Shown in pieces: positions 13,456 to 20,278 of a stretch of 33,227 nt of DNA. Below the pieces are notes generated by a model that saw only the letters and a list, made by a program, of their open reading frames with translations, searched no databases and was not told where the DNA came from. The position numbers and the translations under genes were made by a program. Source of the DNA: Clostridiales bacterium (lineage in GTDB: Bacteria; Bacillota; Clostridia; Oscillospirales; Oscillospiraceae); contig DYBL01000075.1 in NCBI GenBank assembly GCA_019418625.1, forward strand, positions 1-33,227, given 5' to 3'. Each line of letters begins with the position of its first letter. Position 1 is the first letter of the stretch.

Positions 13456-15849
13456 ATGGCAGAATACAGCCTGGTCATCGTGGAGTCTCCCGCGAAGGCC
13501 AAGACCATTGGGAAATACCTGGGCAAGGACTTTGAGGTCAAGGCCTGCATGGGCCATTTGCGGGACCTGCCCAAAAGCACCCTGGGCGTGGACCTGGAGC
13601 ACGACTTTGAGCCGGTCTACAAGCCCATCAAGGGAAAAGAGGACATCATCAGCGATCTGAAGAAAGCGGCCAAGGGCGCCAAGATGGTATATCTCGCAAC
13701 CGACCCGGACCGGGAGGGCGAGGCCATTTCCTGGCACTTGAAGCAGCTTTTGAACCTGCCGGACGAAAAGACCCGCCGGGTCACGTTCAACGAGATCACC
13801 AAAAAGGTGGTGCAGGAGAGCATCCAGGCGCCCCGGAACATCGACCAGGACCTGGTGGATGCCCAGCAGGCCCGCCGCATCCTGGACCGCATCGTGGGCT
13901 ATGAGCTCAGTCCCCTGCTGTGGAAAAAGATCCGCCGGGGCCTTTCCGCCGGCCGGGTCCAGTCCGTGGCAACCCGCATGGTGGACGACCGGGAGCGGGA
14001 GATCGAGGCGTTCCAGCCGGAGGAGTACTGGACGCTGGACGCCAACCTCACCGGCAGCGATGTGAAAAAGATCCCCTTTGCCGCCCGCTATCACGGCAAG
14101 AACGGAAAGAAGGCGGAGCTTAAGTCCGAGGCGGAAGTGGACGCCGTGGTCCACGAGACGGAGAAATTGCCCTTTACGGTCAAGTCCGTCAAGCGCACGG
14201 ACAAGCAGCGCTCTCCCTCCCCGCCCTTTACCACCTCCACCATGCAGCAGGAGGCGTCCCGCAAGCTCTCCATGACGCCCCGGCGCACCATGGCCATCGC
14301 CCAGCAGCTCTACGAGGGCGTGGACATCGAGGGCGAGGGCACCGTGGGCCTCATTACCTATATGAGAACGGACTCTCTGCGTATTTCCGATGAGGCCACA
14401 GCCGCCGCAAAGGAATTCATCGTGGGCCGCTACGGCAAGGAGTACTATCCCGCCACGCCCAACCGCTACAAGGCCAAGGCCAGCGCCCAGGACGCCCACG
14501 AAGCCATCCGTCCCAGCAATGTGAACTGGACGCCGGAGATGCTGAAAAAGGACCTGACCGGCGAGCAGTACCGGCTCTACCGGCTGGTGTGGAGCCGCTT
14601 TGTGGCCTGCCAGATGGCCAACGCCGTCTACGACAGTGTCTCCGTGGAGATCGAGGCGGGCGAGCACAGCTTCCGCACCAGCTCCTCCAGCCTGAAGTTC
14701 TCCGGCTACACCGCCGTGTATGAGGAGGGCCGGGACGAGGAGAAGGAGGAAAAGGAATCCCCCCTGCCCGCCCTGCGGGAAGGAGAGGTGCTGGGATTGA
14801 AGGACTTCAGCCGGGACCAGCACTTTACCCAGCCCCCCGCCCACTATACCGACGCCACCCTCATCCGCGCCATGGAAGAGCAGGGCATCGGCCGCCCCTC
14901 CACCTACGCGCCCACCGTGTCCACCATTCTGGACCGGGAGTACGTCATCAAAGAGGGCAAGTACCTGCGCATGACCAACCTGGGCCGGGTGGTCACCGCC
15001 CTCATGAAGGAGAAGTTCAGCGACATCGCCGATCTCCAGTTCACCGCCCACATGGAGCGCAAGCTGGACTCCGTGGAAGAGGGCACCACCGCCTGGAAGG
15101 ACGTGCTGCGGGAGTTCTACGGAGATTTTGACCAGAATCTCAAGCAGGCGGAAAAGGATCTGGAGGGCACCCGCATCAAGGTGCCCGACGAGGTCAGTGA
15201 GGAGATCTGCCCCGAGTGCGGGCGCAACCTGGTGGTCAAGTCCGGCCGGTTCGGACGCTTTTTGGCCTGCCCGGGCTATCCCGAGTGCAGCTTCACCATG
15301 CCGCTGGTGGTGGAGATGCCCGGCCGCTGCCCCAAGTGCGGCGGGCGCATCATGAAGCGCACGGGCACCAGCAAAAAAACCAACAAGCAGTACACCTACT
15401 ACTGCTGCGAGCATGTGAACAGCAAGGACGAGGCCAACCGCTGCGACTTCATGACCTGGGACGTGCCGGTGAAGGACGACTGCCCGGTGTGCGGCCAGAC
15501 CATGTTCAAAAAGGCGGGCCGGGGCTTCAAAAAGCCCTTCTGCATCAACCCGGCCTGCTCCAACTTCCTGCCCGAGGACAAGCGGGGCTATCCCCGGAAA
15601 AAGACGGAGGAGGACGCCGCCGCGGAAGACGGCGCCGAAAAGCAGGAGACAGGCGCGGAGGAAAAGAGCGCGCCCAAGAAAACCGCGGCGAAAAAATCCA
15701 CGGCAAAGACGGCCGCCAAGAAGACTGCGGCCAAGTCCACGGCAAAAAAGACCGCGTCCAAAACTGCCGAAAAGAGCACCGCCAAAAAAACCGCATCCAA
15801 ATCCGCCGGAAAGAAGTCTAAAAAGACAGAGGAGACGGAGGAAGCGTGA
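13456..15849 (+). CDS. topA: DNA topoisomerase I with a lysine/alanine-rich C-terminal tail
   Basis: 797 residues, relaxing negative supercoils. The Toprim domain begins YSLVIVESPAKAKTIGKYLG with ATDPDREGEAISWHL (acidic metal-binding triad). The catalytic tyrosine is Tyr302 in TYMRTDSLRIS. SAGRVQSVATR and DAHEAIRPS are conserved core motifs. Three four-cysteine zinc modules follow, at about 585-615, 627-670 and 674-705. The last ~80 residues are a low-complexity tail of KKTAAK, KSTAK and KKTASK units, like histone H1 or mycobacterial TopA tails. AGGAGG-type ribosome site (GGAGGTAAGT). A small GCGCCC/GGGCGC hairpin lies between dprA and this start. Confidence 0.96.
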   Translation: MAEYSLVIVESPAKAKTIGKYLGKDFEVKACMGHLRDLPKSTLGVDLEHDFEPVYKPIKGKEDIISDLKKAAKGAKMVYLATDPDREGEAISWHLKQLLNLPDEKTRRVTFNEITKKVVQESIQAPRNIDQDLVDAQQARRILDRIVGYELSPLLWKKIRRGLSAGRVQSVATRMVDDREREIEAFQPEEYWTLDANLTGSDVKKIPFAARYHGKNGKKAELKSEAEVDAVVHETEKLPFTVKSVKRTDKQRSPSPPFTTSTMQQEASRKLSMTPRRTMAIAQQLYEGVDIEGEGTVGLITYMRTDSLRISDEATAAAKEFIVGRYGKEYYPATPNRYKAKASAQDAHEAIRPSNVNWTPEMLKKDLTGEQYRLYRLVWSRFVACQMANAVYDSVSVEIEAGEHSFRTSSSSLKFSGYTAVYEEGRDEEKEEKESPLPALREGEVLGLKDFSRDQHFTQPPAHYTDATLIRAMEEQGIGRPSTYAPTVSTILDREYVIKEGKYLRMTNLGRVVTALMKEKFSDIADLQFTAHMERKLDSVEEGTTAWKDVLREFYGDFDQNLKQAEKDLEGTRIKVPDEVSEEICPECGRNLVVKSGRFGRFLACPGYPECSFTMPLVVEMPGRCPKCGGRIMKRTGTSKKTNKQYTYYCCEHVNSKDEANRCDFMTWDVPVKDDCPVCGQTMFKKAGRGFKKPFCINPACSNFLPEDKRGYPRKKTEEDAAAEDGAEKQETGAEEKSAPKKTAAKKSTAKTAAKKTAAKSTAKKTASKTAEKSTAKKTASKSAGKKSKKTEETEEA

Positions 15850-15901
15850 GCGCGCGTGGCGCAGCAGCGCCCGGCATGGAATCTGACAAAGGAGAACGTC
15901 T

Positions 15902-17209
15902 ATGAATGTAACCGTCATCGGCGCGGGGCTGGCCGGCAGTGAGTGTGCCTGGCAGCTGGCCCAGCGGGGCATACAGGTGACTCTGCGGGAGATGAAGCCG
16001 GAGAAAAAGACTCCGGCCCACGTCACCGAGGATTTTGCGGAGCTTTGCTGCTCCAATTCCCTGCGCAGCGATCAGCTGGAAAATGCGGTGGGACTGTTGA
16101 AAGAGGAACTGCGGCGGCTGGGGAGCCTGATCCTCTCCTGTGCCGACGCCACCCGGGTGGAGGCAGGCGGCGCCCTGGCGGTGGACCGCCACGGCTTTGC
16201 CGCGCTGGTGACGGAGAAGATCCGCAGCCACCCCAATATCACGGTGATCCCCGGCGAGGTGACGGACATTCCCGAGGGAGAGGTGGTCATCGCCTCCGGC
16301 CCTCTGACCTCCGACGCTCTGGCCGAGCGTCTCCAGGCCCTGCTGGGCGCGGAGAGCGACCTCCACTTCTATGACGCGGCGGCGCCGCTGGTGTCCGCTG
16401 AGAGCGTGGATATGGACAAGGCCTGGATGGGCTCGAGGTACGACAGGGGCACGGCAGACTATGTGAACTGCCCCATGACGGAGGAAGAGTACGACGCCTT
16501 CTGGCAGGCCCTGACCACCGCTCAGGAGGCAGAGGTCCACGGCTTTGAGGACAAGATGGTCTTTGAAGGATGCATGCCCGTGGAGGTCATGGCCCGCCGG
16601 GGCCACGACACCCTCTGCTACGGCCCCCTCAAGCCCCGTGGGCTGACGGACCCCCGCACGGGCAAGGAGCCTTACGCGGTGGTGCAGCTGCGGCGGGACA
16701 ATGCCGACGGCACCGTCTATAATCTGGTGGGCTTCCAGACCCACCTGCGCTTCCCGGAGCAGCGGCGGGTGTTTTCCATGATCCCCGCCCTCCACGACGC
16801 GGAGTTCCTCCGCTACGGCGTCATGCACCGCAACACGTTTTTGAACTCTCCCCGGCTGCTGGACCGGTACTACCGGCTGAAAAAGGAGCCGCGCATCGCC
16901 TTTGCCGGGCAGATGACCGGCGTGGAGGGCTATGTGGAGTCTGCGGCCTCCGGCTTTTTGGTGGGCGTGGAGACCGCCCGGCGCCTGATGGGCAAGCCGC
17001 CGGTGGACTTCCCCCAGGAGACGGCCATCGGCGCCCTGGGGCTGTACATCTCCAACCAGTCCGTCACCGCGTTCCAGCCCATGAACATCAACTTCGGCAT
17101 CATGCCGCCTCTGGGCTATAAGGTCAAGGGCAAGCGCAACAAGAACGCCGCCCTGTCCCAGCGCTCTTTGGACATCATCGACCAACTGAAGGAGGAGGTT
17201 CTCCCATGA
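15902..17209 (+). CDS. trmFO: Methylenetetrahydrofolate-tRNA (uracil-54-C5)-methyltransferase TrmFO
   Basis: 435 residues, full length for the family. It makes ribothymidine at tRNA position 54 using methylene-THF and FADH2. The FAD-binding start is VIGAGLAGSECAWQLAQRG (about 4-22). MKPEKKTPAH, CCSNSLRSD (about 49-57) and the catalytic-region FEGCMPVEVMARRG (about 221-234) are TrmFO hallmarks, as is the C-terminal FAGQMTGVEGYVESAASG (about 336-353). AAAGGAG precedes the ATG. It lies 52 bases after topA, the usual order in Clostridia, and its TGA overlaps the plsX ATG (ATGA). Confidence 0.96.
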   Translation: MNVTVIGAGLAGSECAWQLAQRGIQVTLREMKPEKKTPAHVTEDFAELCCSNSLRSDQLENAVGLLKEELRRLGSLILSCADATRVEAGGALAVDRHGFAALVTEKIRSHPNITVIPGEVTDIPEGEVVIASGPLTSDALAERLQALLGAESDLHFYDAAAPLVSAESVDMDKAWMGSRYDRGTADYVNCPMTEEEYDAFWQALTTAQEAEVHGFEDKMVFEGCMPVEVMARRGHDTLCYGPLKPRGLTDPRTGKEPYAVVQLRRDNADGTVYNLVGFQTHLRFPEQRRVFSMIPALHDAEFLRYGVMHRNTFLNSPRLLDRYYRLKKEPRIAFAGQMTGVEGYVESAASGFLVGVETARRLMGKPPVDFPQETAIGALGLYISNQSVTAFQPMNINFGIMPPLGYKVKGKRNKNAALSQRSLDIIDQLKEEVLP

Positions 17210-18240
17210 AGATCATTGTGGATGCTATGGGCGGCGACAACGCCCCGCTGGCCCCGGTGCAGGGCGCCCTGGAGGCACACCGTGCCTGCGGTGCGGACAT
17301 TTTGCTGGTGGGCCGGGCGGCGGAGGTGCTGCGGGCGCTGGAGCAGTGCGGCGAAAAGACGCTGCCTGCCGGCGTGGAGATCCGGGACGCCAGCGAGGTG
17401 GTGGAGATCGCGGACGATCCCGCCACCGCTTTCAAGATGAAAAAGGACTCCTCTCTCACCGTGGGATTGAACCTTTTGAAAGAGGGCAGCGGAGATGCCT
17501 TCGTCTCCGCCGGTTCCACCGGGGCGCTGCTTGCAGGCGCCACGCTGCTGGTCAAGCGCATCAAGGGCATCCGCCGGGCGGCCCTGGGCCCCAGCGTCCC
17601 CGTGCTGGGCGGACAGGTCACCCTGTGCGACTGCGGCGCCAACGCCGAGTGCACGCCGGAATATCTGCTGCAATTCGCTTTCCTGGGCAGCTTCTATGCC
17701 CAGAAGGTGCGGGGCATCGCCTCCCCCCGGGTGGGCCTTTTGAACATCGGCGCCGAGGAGGAAAAGGGCGACACCCTCCGCCATGAGACGTTCGCGCTGC
17801 TTTCCAAGGCCCACGAGGAGGGCCGCATCAACTTCATCGGCAACATCGAGGCCAACGACGTGATGCTGGGCGGCGCGGACGTGGTGGTTTCCGACGGATT
17901 TACGGGCAACGTGATGCTCAAGACCGTGGAGGGCACCGCCAAGTTCCTCATGAAGGAGCTCAAGGGCGTGTTTATGACCAGCACCAAAACGAAGCTGGCG
18001 GCGGCCATGGTCAAGGGGGATCTTGGTACCCTCAAGCAAAAGGCCGACCCCGGCGAGATCGGCGGCACGCCGTTTTTGGGCATCTCCCGGCCTGTCATCA
18101 AGGCCCACGGAGGCTCGGATGCCACAGCCATCAAAAACGCCATCCTGCGGGCCAAGGAGTATGCCGAAAGCGGCTTCATCCAGGAGATCGAGGCCAACAT
18201 CGACCATATGCGCCTCCGGCCCCAGACGGAAAAAGTTTGA
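17206..18240 (+). CDS. plsX: Phosphate acyltransferase PlsX
   Basis: 344 residues. It converts acyl-ACP to acyl-phosphate for phospholipid synthesis. The N-terminus IIVDAMGGDNAPLAPVQGALEA, VSAGSTGALLAGATLLVKRIKGIRR (about 99-123), LCDCGANAECTPEYL (about 143-157), and VVSDGFTGNVMLKTVEG (about 227-243) are the family signatures. GGAGGAGG lies upstream inside the trmFO end, and the ATGA overlap implies translational coupling. It is followed by acpP, its acyl carrier partner, and rnc: the conserved plsX-acpP-rnc order, here lacking fab genes in between. Confidence 0.96.
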   Translation: MKIIVDAMGGDNAPLAPVQGALEAHRACGADILLVGRAAEVLRALEQCGEKTLPAGVEIRDASEVVEIADDPATAFKMKKDSSLTVGLNLLKEGSGDAFVSAGSTGALLAGATLLVKRIKGIRRAALGPSVPVLGGQVTLCDCGANAECTPEYLLQFAFLGSFYAQKVRGIASPRVGLLNIGAEEEKGDTLRHETFALLSKAHEEGRINFIGNIEANDVMLGGADVVVSDGFTGNVMLKTVEGTAKFLMKELKGVFMTSTKTKLAAAMVKGDLGTLKQKADPGEIGGTPFLGISRPVIKAHGGSDATAIKNAILRAKEYAESGFIQEIEANIDHMRLRPQTEKV

Positions 18241-18247
18241 TTTGCTA

Positions 18248-18277
18248 TTGACACCGGCGCAGTGGTTGCCGTATGAT
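18248..18277 (+). promoter_or_regulatory. Promoter upstream of acpP
   Basis: TTGACA (18248-18253), 18-base spacer, TATGAT (18272-18277), beginning eight bases after the plsX stop. It gives acpP its own strong transcription, which fits the high demand for acyl carrier protein. Confidence 0.7.
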
Positions 18278-18317
18278 TACCCCAGCAACTATTTCCATTG
18301 AGAGGTGGATTGTTCGT

Positions 18318-18566
18318 ATGTCGATCGAGGATATTTTTCAGTCTATGCGGGAGCTGGTGTCCGAGCACTTTGAGGTGGATCCGGAAGAGATCACCATGGA
18401 TACCGAGTTTGAAAGCGACCTGGGCGCGGACTCTGTGGATGTGGTGGAGCTGGTCATGAGCGTGGAGGACACGTTTGAGATCGGCGAGACGCCGGAGGAT
18501 GTGGTGACCACCCTGCGGACCGTGGGTGACGTGGTCAATTACATCGCCAAGAAAGTGGAAGATTGA
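18318..18566 (+). CDS. acpP: Acyl carrier protein
   Basis: 82 residues, highly acidic, four-helix ACP. The phosphopantetheine attachment serine is Ser39 in LGADSVDVVELVM; the usual DSLD is DSVD here. DTFEIGETPEDVVTTLRTVGDVVNYIA completes the fold. The ATG chosen has AGAGGTGG nine bases upstream; an upstream in-frame ATG at 18273 overlaps the -10 of the promoter and would be untranscribed. It carries growing acyl chains for fatty-acid synthesis and supplies PlsX, encoded just upstream. Confidence 0.96.
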   Translation: MSIEDIFQSMRELVSEHFEVDPEEITMDTEFESDLGADSVDVVELVMSVEDTFEIGETPEDVVTTLRTVGDVVNYIAKKVED

Positions 18567-18575
18567 GTCTGGAAC

Positions 18576-18597
18576 GCCCCGCTTTGCGCGGGGCTTC
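18576..18597 (+). terminator. Weak terminator or attenuator between acpP and rnc
   Basis: A perfect 7-bp stem GCCCCGC / GCGGGGC with a TTTGC loop, followed by only TTCCTT. It probably reduces rather than stops read-through into rnc, giving more acpP than rnc message. Confidence 0.6.
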
Positions 18598-18612
18598 CTT
18601 GTGAGGTGCCAT

Positions 18613-19296
18613 ATGCAGGAGCTGGAAAAGAAACTGAATTATACCTTCCGCAACCCCGAATTGCTCCACGAGGCGCTGAGCCACAGCTCCTACGCCAACG
18701 AGCATCGCTCCGCCGGCCGCCGCAGCAACGAGCGGCTGGAGTTTTTGGGGGATTCCGTGCTGGGATTCGTCACGGCGGAGTTCCTCTTTGTCCAGCACCC
18801 GGATCTGCCGGAGGGGGATCTGACGAGGATCCGGGCCGCTCTGGTATGCGAGCAGAGCCTCTATGAGGTGGCCCGCAAGCTGGACCTGGGCGCCTATTTG
18901 AAGCTGGGCAGGGGCGAGGAGGCCGGCGGAGGCCGTCAGCGCACCTCCATCCTGGCCGACGCCACGGAGGCGGTGTTTGCCGCTGTGTACTTAGACGGGG
19001 GCATCGGTGCCGCGTCGGCCCTGATCCACCGGGTCTTGCTGGATGCGGAAAAGGAAGAGGTGGTGGAGGAGCGCCGCCGGGACTATAAGACCGCCCTGCA
19101 GGAGCTGGTCCAGCGCCAGGCAGATCAGGTGCTCAGCTACCGGATGATCGGCGAGGAGGGTCCCGATCACGATAAGACCTTCCGGGCCCAGGTGCTGCTC
19201 AACGACCAGCCTGTGGGCACCGGTTCCGGGCACAGCAAGAAGGAGGCGGAGCAATCCGCCGCCAAGGATGCCCTCAGCCGCATGGAGGGACAATAA
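18613..19296 (+). CDS. rnc: Ribonuclease III
   Basis: 227 residues. It processes double-stranded RNA, including rRNA precursors. The catalytic signature NERLEFLGDSVLGFVTAEFLF (about 38-58) and the second metal-site stretch DATEAVFAAVYLDGG (about 116-130) are intact. A C-terminal double-stranded RNA-binding domain follows (about 155-225, DYKTALQELVQRQ to SKKEAEQSAAKDAL). The ATG has GAGGTG five bases upstream; the longer frame would run back through the acpP stop region. It sits downstream of acpP behind a weak hairpin. Confidence 0.96.
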   Translation: MQELEKKLNYTFRNPELLHEALSHSSYANEHRSAGRRSNERLEFLGDSVLGFVTAEFLFVQHPDLPEGDLTRIRAALVCEQSLYEVARKLDLGAYLKLGRGEEAGGGRQRTSILADATEAVFAAVYLDGGIGAASALIHRVLLDAEKEEVVEERRRDYKTALQELVQRQADQVLSYRMIGEEGPDHDKTFRAQVLLNDQPVGTGSGHSKKEAEQSAAKDALSRMEGQ

Positions 19297-19308
19297 GATC
19301 CAACCACG

Positions 19309-19340
19309 GGAGAGCCGCTTTGGCGGCTCTCCTTGCTTTC
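19309..19340 (+). terminator. Terminator after rnc
   Basis: A perfect 10-bp stem GGAGAGCCGC / GCGGCTCTCC closing a TTTG loop, followed by TTGCTTTC. Confidence 0.85.
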
Positions 19341-19352
19341 GGGAAATACCGC

Positions 19353-19381
19353 TGGAATTTTTACCCCGGCCGTGCTATACT
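19353..19381 (+). promoter_or_regulatory. Probable promoter of uppP-ftsK
   Basis: TATACT at 19376-19381 is a good -10; the -35 at 17 bases is only TGGAAT. AGGAGG of uppP follows 22 bases later. Confidence 0.5.
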
Positions 19382-19416
19382 GACTTCATTATGAGCGAAT
19401 TTAGGAGGCTTTGCCC

Positions 19417-20250
19417 ATGACTTTGTTTTCATCTGTGATCCTGGGCCTGATCCAGGGCATCACCGAGTTCCTGCCCATTTCCAGCTCCGGCCACCTGGCC
19501 ATCGCCGAGCATCTGCTCCACACCGGCGGCATGAAAACGCCGGAGTTTTTTGACGTGCTGCTGCACCTGGGCACCCTGGTGGCGGTGTTCATCGCCTACT
19601 GGTCCGATATCCGGGACATGATCGTGGAGCTGATCGCCGGCGCCCGGGATCTGGCTCGCCATTCCACGCCCAACCCTGTACCGCCGGCCCGGCGGCTGAT
19701 CCTGCTGATCATCGTGGGCACCCTGCCGCTTTTTGCGGTGCTGCCGGTGAAGGAGCTGGTGGAGGGCCTGGGAGACAATATGTACTTTGTGGCGGGCGCT
19801 TTGCTTGTCACCGGCTGCCTGCTCTTTGCCAGCGACCGGGTGAAAAAGGGCCGCAAGACGGAAAAGTCCGCCACACTGGTGGACGCGCTGCTGGTAGGTG
19901 TGGGCCAGGCGATCGCCACCTGTCCGGGCATCTCCCGCTCCGGCACCACCATTACGGTCGGATGCTTTGTGGGCTTTGACCGCAAATTTGCCGTGCGCTA
20001 CTCCTTCCTCATGTCCATCCCCGCCATTCTGGGCGCCAACATCCTCAGCCTGAAGGACGCCTTTGAAGCAGGGATCATCTGGGCGGACGTGCCGGTCTAT
20101 CTGGTGGGTGTGGCCGTGGCCGCCGTGGTGGGCTATGCCTGCATCCGTCTTTTGAAAATGATCGCGGAGAAGGGCCGGTTCGGCTTTTTCGCCTATTACT
20201 GCTGGATCGTCGGCGCGCTGACGCTGGTGATGACCCTGGTGCAGAATTGA
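19417..20250 (+). CDS. uppP: Undecaprenyl-diphosphate phosphatase
   Basis: 277 residues, polytopic membrane enzyme (BacA/UppP). It dephosphorylates undecaprenyl diphosphate to recycle the lipid carrier for peptidoglycan synthesis and gives bacitracin tolerance. The two active-site motifs are present: LGLIQGITEFLPISSSGHL (about 10-28) with its Glu, and CPGISRSGTTITVG (about 170-183) with the conserved Arg. Roughly seven membrane helices are seen. The ATG is eight bases after AGGAGG; a TTG six bases earlier is too close to it. It precedes ftsK/spoIIIE by 28 bases. Confidence 0.95.
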   Translation: MTLFSSVILGLIQGITEFLPISSSGHLAIAEHLLHTGGMKTPEFFDVLLHLGTLVAVFIAYWSDIRDMIVELIAGARDLARHSTPNPVPPARRLILLIIVGTLPLFAVLPVKELVEGLGDNMYFVAGALLVTGCLLFASDRVKKGRKTEKSATLVDALLVGVGQAIATCPGISRSGTTITVGCFVGFDRKFAVRYSFLMSIPAILGANILSLKDAFEAGIIWADVPVYLVGVAVAAVVGYACIRLLKMIAEKGRFGFFAYYCWIVGALTLVMTLVQN

Positions 20251-20278
20251 CGCTTTTTCTATCCTAAGGAGGTTCAAC

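Noticed and set aside
15600..15849. Repeated AAG/GCC units as a CRISPR or tandem DNA repeat
   Set aside because: They are the coding sequence of the Lys/Ala tail of TopA; no unique spacers and no regular repeat length.
13408..16056. Very long open frame (882 codons) on the minus strand opposite topA
   Set aside because: It mirrors topA codon by codon, is rich in His/Gly/Leu as expected from GC-rich antisense, and lacks any domain or ribosome site. Similar mirrors at 9068-11395, 20423-22912 and 25829-28153 are rejected for the same reason.
18273..18317. N-terminal extension of acpP
   Set aside because: The earlier ATG is within the promoter -10; the extra residues are not part of ACPs.
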